Shown here one piece after another: positions 33,885 to 45,116 of a stretch of 64,000 nt of DNA. Under the pieces are notes generated by a model that ran no database searches, was not told where the DNA came from, and saw only the letters and a program-made list of their open reading frames with translations. How positions within the stretch are numbered: position 1 is the first letter of the stretch; each line of letters begins with the position of its first letter. The stretch is taken from the NCBI GenBank assembly GCA_949752795.1, contig OX457058.1, positions 166,100,223 through 166,164,222 of the forward strand, read 5' to 3'. Source of the stretch: Hyperoodon ampullatus. Lineage: Eukaryota > Chordata > Mammalia > Artiodactyla > Ziphiidae. The position numbers were made by a program, and so were the translations under genes.

Positions 33885-35295
33885 ACTAACATACCCAATA
33901 TTGTATATTTTTCTTATGTCTTCAACAATTTTTTTAAAAAATCAAGTGTAAAATTGAGAAATCTTCAAACACTGTGCTGAAATCATTTGGACCTGAGTTT
34001 GTATTTCTAGAAAAATCTAATGTCTGGTCCTCTGCCTTAAGAATTGTGGTGATGGGCAGTGAAATGATTAGTGAGAAAAACCACTTGGTAATGTAAAATG
34101 ACTTCACTGGCACTATTAGTGTCATAAAGAAATAACTTTGTCTCATCCTTCATTTAAAGATGTTATGGGTATCAGCCCCCCTTCTGGCCTGCAATGGCCA
34201 ACATGCTTTCATGTGAAAAGCAGAATCTCTATTCACTGTCCATTTTTTGTGTTGCCTGACAAACAGAAGCTTGTCCTCAGTGGAGTCAAATAAATCACAT
34301 TTATATTTTTCACTATTTTCTTCAGCACTTAGGCAGTTTTGTTTCCCTCTTCTTTTGAGGCAGAAATTAGCATGTAGGAGATTTATTTGGGGAGTGCTCT
34401 TGAGAGGAACACCTGTCGGGGGAAGGGAAGGATGGTAGACTGAGAAGAGGAGAAGCTGAGCTGCAGTGTAGCCACTGCTAGGTCTCAGCCGACCCCGCCG
34501 GGAGCTCTGGAGCTGGGATAGCCATTCAGAGTTGTTCTGAGTTGGGGCACTGGGGTGGGGCCTCTGTACCGTGGTGACCAGCCATTGGCTGTGGGCTGAC
34601 CTGGAAAAGGAGTATGACTATAAGTGGGATAGCTCTCTCCAACCTCGGCTATTCCATCAGGGCAATGCAGCCTGTGGCCACTGCCAACGCTGATCAAATT
34701 CACGAGGCACATTATTGAACGTTCAAACGCTCTGTGGATACAGCCGTGCTTGGGATGGCCTTTAGGAGCTGCATCTTTTAAAGTTGTCCAGCTCTTTCTT
34801 TGCTGTGCTTATAGGCAGTCACGTATGAATACTGAGCCCAAAATACCTACCCTCTTGACATTGTGGCTTATGGAGTACTTCACGTGCCCAAATGTAAGGC
34901 AATTGTGTATATAGGCAATACTCTATGAGAAAATAGGGAACAAAAGCCTTTTGGCAATTTGAATATAATATAAACTTTCAGGAATGCAGATGAAACAGCC
35001 AAATAGCTATGCATAATATTTACTTTAATTACGTATATTTAAAATCTCATGTTATAAACTCTCATGCGACAATTTTATTCAAAGTCTTTATATGCTTTAC
35101 CATATCTGTCATCACTGGAGTCAGTTTTTGAGTTTTCTAGAGTTTTTTAGAACACATCACCTTTGTTTCCTTCTAAATTGTTTAAGATACAGTACTTTTG
35201 GAATCTCTATATAATAATGAATGACCTTGGAAATTGTACCCTAAGTTAAAAGTAGCCATTTAGTATTTGTGAACTCCATAATCACTTACTTTATT
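33885..35295. other. Unassigned span
   Basis: No gene. A moderately GC-rich stretch at about 34350-34730 has repeat-like texture but I cannot name it. The rest is AT-rich and featureless. Confidence 0.4.
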
Positions 35296-35311
35296 ACTTC
35301 TTAAATTGTTT

Positions 35312-35732
35312 GTCTTTTTTTTCTTGAAACAATTGACATATAACTTTGTATAAGTTTAAGGTGTACAATATTTTGATTTGGTACATTTATATATTGCAGT
35401 ATGATTACAACAGTAGTGTTAGTTAACACCTCTACTATGCCACATGATTATCGTTTCATTTTTACGGTGAAAAAATTAAGATCCAGTCTCTGAGCAACTT
35501 TGAAGTTTATAACACAGTATTGTTAACTATAATCACTACGCTGTGTATAGATCCCCAGAACTTATTTATCTACTAGTTACAAGTTTGTTCCCTTAAACAA
35601 CATCTCTCCTATCTCCCCAGCCCCAGTCCCTGGTAACCACCATTGCAATCTGTTTTTATGAATTTGGCTTTTTTGGATTTCACATATAAGTGATATCGTA
35701 CAGTATTTACCTTCCTCTGTCTGACTTATCTC
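35312..35732 (-). mobile_element. Old L1 3' end
   Basis: Reverse-oriented L1M-type tail ('aacaattgacatataactttgta' to 'gacttatctcac'). A degenerate 16-bp TSD (ACTTCTTAAATTGTTT against ACTTCTTAAAGTGTTT) lies at 35296-35311 and 35733-35748. Confidence 0.8.
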
Positions 35733-35748
35733 ACTTCTTAAAGTGTTT

Positions 35749-36845
35749 TTAAAAGGTTTATTCTCAACAATTTCCAACACACGTGACTGAGAGCTCATTT
35801 TACTATTAATAATTACTAAATCTGTGTTGAAGTTTTCTTTTTAACTGATGCCATAACTTACCACTATAAGAATATTAAAACAACATCTTCTCCCAATGGG
35901 GTTATTATTGAAAATAAAGCAACTCAGACAGTACTCTGTAATATGAGTGACTTTGTAAAGATTCTAACTTAAGGCAACAGCTTCTTTTCTGAGAGATCAT
36001 CTGTGGGGAAAAAAGACCTTGCATTATATTTGTGTGTATTCAGCAACCATGAGCTAAATGAAAATTTTTCCTCTGTATAATGGTTTCCAAAGATAAACAG
36101 ATTGAGAGCTGCCTTAACTTCCCAATTCCACTCTTAAATTTATCTTTATCACATCTTCCCTCTAGTGTCAGAGGAAACTTACTGAAGGTAGGAAAAAGAA
36201 GAAGAGATGCGTCATTCAAAGTTGCAACTTGTGGCAAAGATGGTCTCATTACTGCAGCGAAGCTGGGAACGTGGTAAAACCAAATAAACGAAATGACAAA
36301 TTGCCAAGGAAAAGAAAAAAAGAGAGTGAGCGAGTGGCAACATTCCTTTATCAGAGAAATCAATGATGTGTGTCGTGTCAGTGGCCCTCCGCAGGGGAGA
36401 GGCCAGGTGACCCAGGCTTGGTTGAAAGCCCATGACTGAGCCCACATCCCTTACCACAGCGACCCATCTGCTGAAGCTCCTCTTGAAGACATCTGCACGC
36501 CCCCAACACCACCCCTGGTTCCTAATTCCAATATTCATGTAACATTCTTGCTTCACTTGGCCTCCCTGCAAAGGTGAAGGATCTCTGGAAACATGCTCCT
36601 CCCTTGAATTCACTAACTCACCTTCTACACAGCTTTCCTCTTCTCCTTCTGAACACTCCCTTTCCATCTTTTCCAAGGAAATCTCTCATGATTTACTAGT
36701 AAAAGTTCTTGTTCCCTAGAATTCCACTGTCTGCCCTCTGCTTAAACTGCATACTCTGCTTAAGCACACTCACTTATCCCTGTAGCTTTATCTGTTGCCT
36801 GTAAAGTGAGACCTTCCAGCCAGATTGTTTGGGATTAAATCTCAA
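35749..36845. other. Unassigned span
   Basis: No named repeat or gene. The overlapping antisense frames at 36040-36676 (135 and 154 codons) have no domain or motif that I recognise. Confidence 0.4.
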
Positions 36846-36849
36846 ATGA

Positions 36850-36990
36850 ACCATGTTCTAGCTGTAGAATCTCAGAAATGGGTATAATAAAAGGACTGAT
36901 CTCACAGGACTGTTTAATGATTAAATGAGATCATACATACAACATGTTTAGTACAGTGTCTGGCACATGGTATAAAAACACATGAAATGT
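36850..36990 (+). repeat. MIR SINE remnant
   Basis: Shows 'gtagaatctcagaaatgggtataataaaaggactgatctcacagg' followed by 'gattaaatgagatcatac' and 'cagtgtctggcacatgg', the MIR core and 3' order. Confidence 0.7.
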
Positions 36991-37009
36991 CAGCTGCTCT
37001 TCTTAGAGT

Positions 37010-37380
37010 CTATTTCCAGCCAATATCTCCAACCTGCGTTATCTTGCATATTATCATTTAGATGTCCCATAAACACTGCAGATGCAACAGGTTCCATTTA
37101 AAACTCATCATCCCACCCTCTCCACCTCACTGTCCCCGCTGTCACCCCATACACACACCCCTAAATATAGTCTTCCTTCAGTAACATACCCTAATGTCAG
37201 ATAGCATCCTTGAGATGGAGAGCTCATTTGCAATATTTCATTTTGCCAAGTTATTTTGTTATTTCATTTAATGCGATCAGTATCCATACATGTGTTTGAG
37301 CCCAAAACCTTTGCCTGATTCTTAACTCCTCTTTCTATCTCCACCCAACACCCTCCCCTTGCTCCAAATTAAGACTTAAG
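37010..37380 (+). repeat. L2 LINE fragment
   Basis: Carries 'gatgtcccataaacactgcagatgc', 'aaactcatcatccca' and 'ttgcctgattcttaactcctc', matching L2 sense-strand wording. Confidence 0.55.
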
Positions 37381-37547
37381 GTAGCAGAAGAGCCGCTCCA
37401 GACAGAAAGGACAGCGTGTGCAAGCGCTAAATGGGTGAATGGGTGCCACATGTTTGTCTGACCTTCAAAACTGTCTGCTGCCAACACACAATTTCAAGAA
37501 TGTGTGTGGCAGAATTACAGGCCAAATAAAATAATACCTAATATGTT

Positions 37548-37700
37548 GTGTCTGTATGTGGTCATTTTTTAATGTGCTTGAATACATTGTCTTATTTGAT
37601 GTGCACAAAGATCATGTGAGTTGGGCAGGGAAGATATTACTTTTCCCATTTTAAAGAGGAGGAAATTGAGCCCCAAAGGGGCCTCAAAGACCTGCTAGAG
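37548..37700 (+). repeat. MIR SINE remnant
   Basis: 'cttttcccattttaaagaggaggaaattgagcc' and 'gacctgctagaggtgcatgatctgag' follow the MIR 3' pattern. Confidence 0.65.
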
Positions 37701-37979
37701 GTGCATGATCTGAGATCTATGAATGGAGGAGGAGCTCTACCAGTTTGTGGACCTGTGCTCTGTGCACAGTGTGGCCACCTCATCCGACAGTGATCAGGGT
37801 ATCAAAGCTCATATCCAAACCACTGCCTCCAAATCAAGGGCACTTGCTGTCTGTATTACTCAGGGTTCTCCAGAAACACAGAAACAACAGGAGATACGCA
37901 TGCATGCATGCATACCCGTGCATACACACACGTCTTAGAAATGGGTATAATAAACACAGAGATCATATAGTATACCCAG

Positions 37980-38085
37980 TGTCTCTCTCTCTCTCTCTAT
38001 CTATATATATATATATAGATAGATGATAGATAGATATAGATATATACCTATATTTATTGAGCGAGAGAGAGAGAGAGAGACTGAT
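37980..38085. repeat. (CT)n-(TA)n-(GATA)n-(GA)n microsatellite
   Basis: A CT run is followed by TA and GATA-like runs and then a GA run (38061-38080). The outer CT and GA arms are complementary, so the strand could fold on itself. It lies inside the MLT2 LTR. Confidence 0.85.
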
Positions 38086-38265
38086 TTTAAGAAACAAGTT
38101 CATGTGATTATAGATGCTTGGTAAGTCCAAAATCTGCAGGGTAGACCAGCAGTCTGGAGACCCAGGGAAGAGCTGATGTTGCAGCTCAAGTCTAAAGGTC
38201 ACCTGCTGGCAGAATTCCTTCTTGCTCAGGGGCCATCAGTCTTTGTTCTCTTAAGACCTTCAACT

Positions 38266-38559
38266 GGGACTTCCCTGGTGGTGCAGTGGTTAAGAATCTG
38301 CCTGCCAATGCAGGGGACATGGGTTCAAGCCCTGGTACAGGAAGATCCCACATTCTGCGGAGCAACTAAGCCCATGCGCCACAACTACTGAGCCCACACG
38401 CCACAACTACTGAAGCCCATGCTGTACAACAAGAGAAGCCACGCACACCACAACAAAGAGTAGCCCCCACTCACCACAACTAGAGAAAGCCCATGCACAG
38501 CAACGAAGACCCAACGCAGCCACAAATAAATAAAAATAAATAAATAAGTTCATTAAAAA
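38266..38559 (+). mobile_element. CHR-1-type SINE
   Basis: Slightly shortened CHR-1 with an (AAAT)n tail. A perfect 13-bp TSD, AAGACCTTCAACT, lies at 38253-38265 and 38560-38572. Confidence 0.95.
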
Positions 38560-38664
38560 AAGACCTTCAACTAATTGGATGAGCTCCACCCCCCACCTCC
38601 GGCACCGCTCCATGATGGAGGGTAATCGGTAATCTGCTTTACTCAAAGTCCACTGATCTTTGAA

Positions 38665-38890
38665 AAGCATAAATCAGATCTTGTCACTTCCCTGCTGTGG
38701 ATCCTCCAATGCCCTTCCAACACTTGAAGAATACAATCCAAATTCCTACTGTGCCCACAAGGCTCTCCTTGGGCTACATTCCAAACTCTGCTAACCTAGA
38801 TTATAAACCTCTCCTGAGTCTGTCCCCACCCACCTAGCTAATCCCACCAATACCACTCCCCATTCCTGCTTCTTCCCTTTCAGGAATCCC
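38665..38890 (+). repeat. L2 LINE fragment
   Basis: 'aaatcagatcttgtcacttccctgct' and 'ccaaattcctactgtgcccacaaggc' match the L2 sense strand. Confidence 0.7.
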
Positions 38891-38905
38891 TGCACATGAA
38901 ATTAA

Positions 38906-38951
38906 GATAATTCAAGATAATTAAGATAATTAAGATAATTAAGATAATTAA
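38906..38951. repeat. 9-bp tandem repeat (AAGATAATT)n
   Basis: About five copies of a 9-bp unit near AAGATAATT in tandem. Confidence 0.85.
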
Positions 38952-38954
38952 TTG

Positions 38955-39740
38955 TGGGACTGTGTACAAAGCGTTGGGTGGGGTGTAGGAAAACCACAGA
39001 GATAGTGCAGTGCCTCAGGGCTGTTATCACCTGAAGGAGGGAGCAGTTACAGGACCTTGGAAGAGAAAATGGAGAGGTGTCCCAGGACACCATCAGCCAG
39101 CCAGAAACCCCTCCATAAGGACCTGAACTCACTTCAGGTCCTTCATCCAAATCTCCTCCATCCATATCTCCTCTTGGAGCTCCCCATTGGCTTAACCACA
39201 ACTGGCAGCCATAGAGCACACTGGTGCTCACCAGTGTAGTCCCTGCAGGTCAGTCTCCCTTCAGAGAGTAGGGGGCAAAGGGTGGAAGGTAGACCTCAAG
39301 GAGCAAATGGAAGGAACGGGGCACAAGGTCCTTAAACAGGTCCAGCGATCTCTCGAGGGGGCGTAGCAGATGAACATCCCTCTATCTGGGTCACCTTCCT
39401 CCCTCCTGCCCTCGCCCTAACGCTCTCTCCAGCTCTGATGTCCCTTCACTGGGCTATGTGTCCTTGACACGTGTCAATAACACCCTGAACCTCCCCTTAT
39501 CACACTGAATAGTAATTATATTAATTATCTGGCTCTCCTACCCTGTACAGCTTGTTCGTAGTTATTTACCCAGCAAGTTATCTCTGTGCCCTGCACATAG
39601 GCACTCAATTTCTGTTGTTGAATTGAATCAACCAGAATTATTTTATGTTCTTTTTTAAAAAAAAAATTTATCAAAGTGAAACAGGAGAGAAGGGGGCAGG
39701 GCACAACATTTGAAAGAATGGCATAGCCCAAGGACATGAC
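38955..39740. other. Unassigned span
   Basis: No gene or named repeat. Confidence 0.4.
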
Positions 39741-39744
39741 ATAA

Positions 39745-40245
39745 ACTGATTAGAACCAAATGGGTTCAAGATGGCGGACAAGTCGACTTCCACTAGACCT
39801 TGAGCCTCAGTATACACTCACTGTAACACATCAGCAAGCTAAATGACACACCCACAGGCGCCATGACAGTTCCAAGACCGACCATAAGGATTAAAACTGG
39901 GCGGTGGCCCAATTCCTGGAAATCCCCGCCCCTTCCCCAAAGTAGCTGGAATACTCCTCCCGCTCATTAGCCTATGAAATTACCTACCCCTATAAAAACT
40001 GAGAATCCCATACCCTGGTGCCTTTCTCGCCTTCTGACTTGGCCCACACTCTGTCTGTGGAGTGTGTTTCTCTCTAAATAAATCCACTTCTTACCTATCA
40101 CTTTGTCTCTCACTGAATTCTTTCTGCGATGAGACATCAAGAACCTGAGCTTCATTAAGTCCTGAAACCAGGTGTGTGATCTCAGTTGGAAGACGGTGGG
40201 TTTAGGTTGGGTTCGAGTCCCGCCATGGAGGTTCAAGTCCCAATC
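39745..40245 (+). mobile_element. ERV1-like solo LTR (artiodactyl type)
   Basis: Organised like a retroviral LTR: GC-rich upstream region, TATAAAA at 39991-39997 and AATAAA at 40077-40082. It has an AAGATGGCGG YY1-like site at 39768-39777 and two tRNA-B-box-like 11-mers near its right end (40210-40220 and 40230-40240). No gag, pol or env sequence is attached. The edges are approximate, and class I assignment is by general resemblance. Confidence 0.6.
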
Positions 40246-40287
40246 TGAGGTGCACAGTTTCAGAAGTACAGTTGATTTATTGTAACT

Positions 40288-40330
40288 TCTTACGGAAAAT
40301 TCCGAACGAACTTTTTGGCCAATCCAATAC
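40288..40330 (-). repeat. Mariner-type terminal inverted-repeat fragment
   Basis: 'cgaacgaactttttggccaa' is the characteristic end of a ruminant/cetacean mariner. Only about 40 bp of one end is present. Confidence 0.5.
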
Positions 40331-40895
40331 AAGGTTGTGTTAGCATCAGGTGTACAGCAAAGTAATTCAGTATGTATATTCTTCTTCAGATTCTTTTCCA
40401 TTATAGGTTATTACAAGATACTGAATATAGTTCCCTGTGCTATACAGTAGGTCCTGCTGTTGATCATTTTTTTTTAATAAATTCATTTTATTTATTTATT
40501 TTTGGCTGCTTTGGGTCTTCATTGCTGCCCGTGGGCTTGTCTCTAGCTGTGGCAAGTGGGGGCTACTCTTCATTGTGGTGCACGGGCTTCTCATTGTGGT
40601 GGCTTCTCTTGTTGCAGAGCATGGGCTCTAGGTGCACGGGCTTCAGTAGCTGTGGCACACAGTCTCAGTAGTTGTGGCTCGTGGGCTCTAGAGAGCAGGC
40701 TCAGTATTTGTGGCACATGGGCTTAGCTGCTCCGCGGCATGTGGGATCTTCCCAGACCAGGGCTCGAACCCGTGTCCCCTGCGTTGGCAGGTGGATTCTT
40801 AACCACTGTGCCACCAGGGAAGCCCCTATCTATTTTTTATATAGTAGTGTGCATCTGTTAATCCCAAACTCCTAATTTATCCCTCCCCCCACCCC
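40331..40895 (-). mobile_element. Old L1 3' end split by CHR-1
   Basis: Reverse-oriented L1 tail: 'aggtgtacagcaaagtaattcag' to 'tatacagtaggtcctgctg', then continues after the SINE with 'tatagtagtgtgcatctgttaatccc'. Confidence 0.7.
40472..40827 (-). mobile_element. CHR-1-type SINE
   Basis: Full-length reverse-oriented CHR-1 starting with (TTTA)n and ending CCAGGGAAGCCCC. The TSD is weak (gatcatttttt against tatctattttt). Confidence 0.9.
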
Positions 40896-40954
40896 ATTTT
40901 ATGTTCTTAAGCTCTATTTTAGCCGTAGTTATATGAAATAAAATTCATATTTTA

Positions 40955-41400
40955 TGGCAAGACAAGACAAATTTAAACATAAATTCTTCTCTGCTCTTTG
41001 GCCTCCCTCTCGCTCCACTGTGCATTGTGTATCTTCATTATCCATGGATCAGACCTCCCCCGTTGGCAGAAACACCTGCTCAGCCATAAAGAGCAACATT
41101 CTCCCAGCACCAACAAGACAACTCCTTAAAAAATAACATTCCTCCTTAATCTTGTAAGAGGTCACGTGACCCACCAGGATTACGCTTAGATCTGGGTTAT
41201 GTGAACTGTCAATAACATGTCATTTGACGCACAGCTCTCTGTCTCAAAAAACTTCTATAACTGTGCCTTGATTTCTAACCAGTGGAAGAGTCCTCAGAGC
41301 TTTCTGAGATGCTGTTCCCGAGCTATAATCCTCAAATTTGGCTCGAATAAAATTTTCCATTTCTTTCTTAGATTGACTGATTAATTTTTTGTCGACATAT
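40955..41400 (+). mobile_element. Probable LTR (ERV1-like)
   Basis: The right half shows a U3/R/U5-like order: 'gagctataatcctcaaatttggctcg', AATAAA at 41346-41351, and an end near 'ttaattttttgtcgaca'. The left limit is uncertain. No internal retroviral sequence is next to it. Confidence 0.45.
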
Positions 41401-41794
41401 ATAATACTCACTGACATCCATATTCTTATCACGTGTTTGAGCAAATAGGCCAAAGTGTTCATTTATACATATTCAAGCCACAAAGATACTGCAATGCTAT
41501 TGTCAGCATTTTAAACAACCAATTCATTATCTTTATGTATACTCTTTTCTACAATATGCACTGTGGATAAGACACTTACCCTCTTTAGGCCGCTGGTTTT
41601 TTTTAATCTGTGATAAAAGGGAATTTGGCCAGATGATTTCCATGGTGTCCTCCAACTCAAAATTTCAGAGGTTTTAAGTGAAGGGCTGCATAATCTCCTT
41701 AAACTCGGCGCCCACGTCTTACTTGTGGTTGTGTTTCCAGCACTCAGCCGAGGGTTTGGCACGCAGCAGGGACTTGAGAGCACAGCCCAGCTGT

Positions 41795-41945
41795 GGGGTG
41801 TCTGTTCAAACCCAGCTCTGCCACATTCTGGCTGGGTAAACCGAGGCCGTTACCTTAACCCTTCAGAACCTCAGTCTCCTCCTTTGAAAAGTGGGACTAA
41901 TAAATGGGATAATATTGGCAAGGAGCTGAGCACAGAAGCCAACTC
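41795..41945 (+). repeat. MIR SINE remnant
   Basis: 'caaacccagctctgccacattctggctggg' and 'aacctcagtctcctcctttgaaaagtgggac' are clear MIR core wording. Confidence 0.75.
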
Positions 41946-41949
41946 ACGG

Positions 41950-43640
41950 TCAACCATCATGGAATGTGGATGACTGTACGAGCCAGTGAATCTGGGATGC
42001 TAGACAAATTGCCTAGATTAAACTGTGCACTATTTCTTCAGTATCATGTTCTCTAAAATACTGAGTGATTAACATAACTGTTCCTACTCTCTAGTTCGTA
42101 AGTAGATGTAAATTAGTTCCTGGCATTTGTGCCAAAACACGAAATATTACTAAGATGTATGGTTAATACTTATATATACATTTACAGTAGGAGGCATACA
42201 CTAAATTTATTTATCTTGTTTTTTATGTATAAATAGATACATAAACTGATTATTACACATTTAAATGAACAACAGGCCAAACATTTGCTGAAACTTTTTT
42301 GTGGGCAAGAATTTTGTTTCTAATAAAAAGAACTACTCGATTATCATATTGTTACTTAATTATTCCCGAACAAAACAGTCTGAACCTTTATTGAGTTAAA
42401 CCAGAGCTCAGGAGTTACATTATCTTTCAAACCAAGTTTCTGACTATCTCAATAAATAAGAGAAGGTGTGACAACAAATGTAATGAACAAATGTGACTTT
42501 TTCTGCCAATTTTTTCCCTTAACTGTTTATGCTGTTGGTTTTGCCCATCTGGTTTTCATTTGAGAATAGAAATCACTAATCCCACAAACCATCCACTGAT
42601 TTCTAATCCTAGAAAAGACTGGAATTACTTAGCAGTATAATATGTTTTTCTTTCCTCCTGTGGAAATAAATGTGCAGCTTCATAGTGGATTAAAAAGACA
42701 ATTGAGAAATTTCCTATTATAAACATGTATGGTATCTTAATTTCCTAGTATAATAGCAGACAGACAAACATAATTAATTATATTTTAAATGCAAATTGCT
42801 GACAACTGTTCATCTGGTTGAAATTATTTAAGCCACATCAACTCTAAAGAAAGTCCTACTTTCTAATTCCTATTTTTTTATAAAAATAATTCCATAGGCT
42901 TTTCCATACCCAGCAATCTCTTAAAAATTTTACATGATATTTAAAGCACCATTGCTGCAACCCCCATAGAGACATCTAGGCAAATATAAGTGATTTATAT
43001 ACAGATTTCAACCTATTTACTGAGCTTAATAGTGAGAGACAAAATATTATATGCAAAATGTGTTCATTTAAATTTTTGATCAGATCTTTCTGCTGCTTGA
43101 TGGCATGAGAAAGTTATATTGGTATAGGAGTAAATACATTTCAGCATAGAAGTCTCATACCATGTTTATCTGTAATGAAAGACCTGGACAACATTGTGGC
43201 TAGATGATCCATCGGTTTCACTCGTCTTCTTGATTGACAAGTGTCACTGCAATGTGACTCAATCCTGAGATTTCCATAGTAAGCACTAAAGTGGCTGAAA
43301 TTATGACAGCTCTCAAACCAGCAATGCTGTGGGACCCACAGAGATCACCTCATCCATAGGATGCCAGCCACATGTGGTATACAAGATAATTTTAGGAATT
43401 ACACACACATTGGTTGAAGTTACAGTTACGTTTGTATATCAATGTGTATTAGAAAAAAACATAACTAGCATATTGAAGCTATGATTTCATAGATGGTATT
43501 ACTTAGGAAAAGGATCAGTAATTAAGCAAAAAGTGAGTTGATTAAAGAAAAATATTAACAAAATAATAGTGCAGGTGGCATATGGAAATGACAAAAATAG
43601 TGATGGCCATATGTAAGAATGACTAAAATTTAGAAAATAC
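41950..43640. other. Repeat-poor AT-rich block
   Basis: About 1.7 kb with no recognised transposon and no frame with coding signs. Confidence 0.45.
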
Positions 43641-43649
43641 TGACCTACT

Positions 43650-43785
43650 CCAACCCCTAATTGTATAGGTGAGGAACGGCAGGTCCTGAATAGTTTTAAA
43701 GGTTTCCCCAAGATCCTATGGCTTGTCAGAGGCAGTTTGGATTCTACAGTTTACAGCCCCACACTCTATGTATTGCACCTAAGAT
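43650..43785 (+). repeat. MIR SINE 3' remnant
   Basis: 'ttgtataggtgaggaacggcagg' and 'ccccaagatcctatggcttgtcagaggcag' follow the MIR 3' pattern. Confidence 0.6.
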
Positions 43786-43991
43786 TGACTATCTTGCCTT
43801 TACAACATTTATTTCAGCCTCATGGAGCACACACATCTTTTTCCTGGAAGAATGGGTCAATGAGAAATTCAGATAAATTCTCAAGCTATTTATGTATTTG
43901 ATGTTGTTCCTTTTTATGACAATGAGTACAGTTGTCATTGGACCAGAATAAAAAGTGCTAATGAAAGCTGATCTCACTTTCAGCTACATTT

Positions 43992-44354
43992 TTTTAATTG
44001 AATAAATTTGACATGTAACACTGTGTCAGTTTAAGGTGTGTATCCTGTTACTTTCATATATTTATATATTGCAATATAATTGCCATTGTAGCCATATTTA
44101 TCACATTATGTAATTATAGTACACTATTATTGTCTATATTCATCATACTGTGCATTAGCTCTCTAGGGTTTATTTACGACTCCTTACAAGTTTGTACCCT
44201 TAAACATCATCACTCTTATCCCCGCCTTACCCACCAACCCCTGGTGACCATTACACTCTCTGGTTTTTTTACAGGTTTAACTTTTTTAGATTCCACATAT
44301 AAATGATATCATTTAGTACTTGTCTTTCTCTGACTTATCTCACTTATCACGGTG
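43992..44354 (-). mobile_element. Old L1 3' end
   Basis: Reverse-oriented L1M-type tail like that at 35312. TSD AGCTACATTT at 43982-43991 (written CAGCTACATT with the next T) and 44355-44364. Confidence 0.8.
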
Positions 44355-44438
44355 AGCTACATTTAAACAGAGTAATATTGATTAGGTCTGTGTTGTTAAT
44401 TATGAGTATAGATGTGGACTATAAGAATGATAAGTTTT

Positions 44439-44650
44439 GGGCTTCCCTGGTGGCTCAGTGGCTGAGAGTCCACCTGCCGATGCAGAGGACACGGGTTCGT
44501 GCCCCAGTCGGGGAGGATCCCACATGCCGCGGAGCGGCTGGGACCGTGAGCCATGGCCGCTGAGCCTGTGCATCCGGAGCCTGTGCTCCGCAACGGGAGA
44601 GGCCACAACAGTGAGAGGCCCGCGTACCACACACACAAAAAAATAATAAT
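44439..44650 (+). mobile_element. CHR-2-type SINE
   Basis: GGGCTTCCCTGGTGGCTCAG start and a (CA)n/(TAA)n-containing tail. A 12-bp TSD with one mismatch (AATGATAAGTTT against AATGGTAAGTTT) lies at 44426-44437 and 44651-44662. Confidence 0.95.
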
Positions 44651-44662
44651 AATGGTAAGTTT

Positions 44663-45102
44663 ATAATCCTCTATACATTTTGTTAAACTAACTTGTGAGC
44701 TTTCTTACTCAATTCAGCTATGCTTAAAATTTCACTTTTATCCAACACACCAAGGCCCTTGGACATTTTTGCTTTGTATGTGAAGGATATTCTAAGATAT
44801 AGATTCCATAGTTTCCTGAAAATGGGGGGGGGTGGAAGTGGGAGGACTCCACATAAATGTCACTGTGCTCCAAGTGATGTGCTGGAGCCATTTTCTACCA
44901 GACCATGAGCATCGCTCCCCACCCCCCTCCAGCGTTCAGAGATGTCACATTGGTAGCTTGAAATCATTGACCACAGTGGGAGTATTTACACCACAGTAGT
45001 TGGCAAATGCTACAAATCAGTGTTTCTTCGTTGAGAGAGTTGACTGTCAAACATTTACAAGGAAACCACTTTTTTGAGGGTGAGGGGAAGGCAGGCCCTT
45101 TT
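44663..45102. other. Unassigned span
   Basis: No gene or named repeat. It ends at the TSD of the HSPE1 retrocopy. Confidence 0.4.
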
Positions 45103-45116
45103 AAAATGAGGCTTGG

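Larger units (their letters stand above)
37852..38658 (-). mobile_element. MLT2-type LTR, reverse, with CHR-1 insert
   Basis: Reads as the reverse complement of an ERVL LTR: 'tgtattactcagggttctccagaa' start, 'ccaaaatctgcagggtagacc' and 'ttcaactaattggatgagctcc' further on. The 5' part of the LTR is missing. It is split by a CHR-1 SINE at 38266-38559 and holds an expanded microsatellite at 37980-38085. Confidence 0.75.

Noticed and set aside
36040..36676. Overlapping 135- and 154-codon antisense frames
   Set aside because: No domain, no transmembrane or signal pattern, and two overlapping frames on one strand suggest chance.
38906..38951. Short tandem repeats as a CRISPR array
   Set aside because: 9-bp units with no spacers in a mammalian genome. 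It is a simple tandem repeat.
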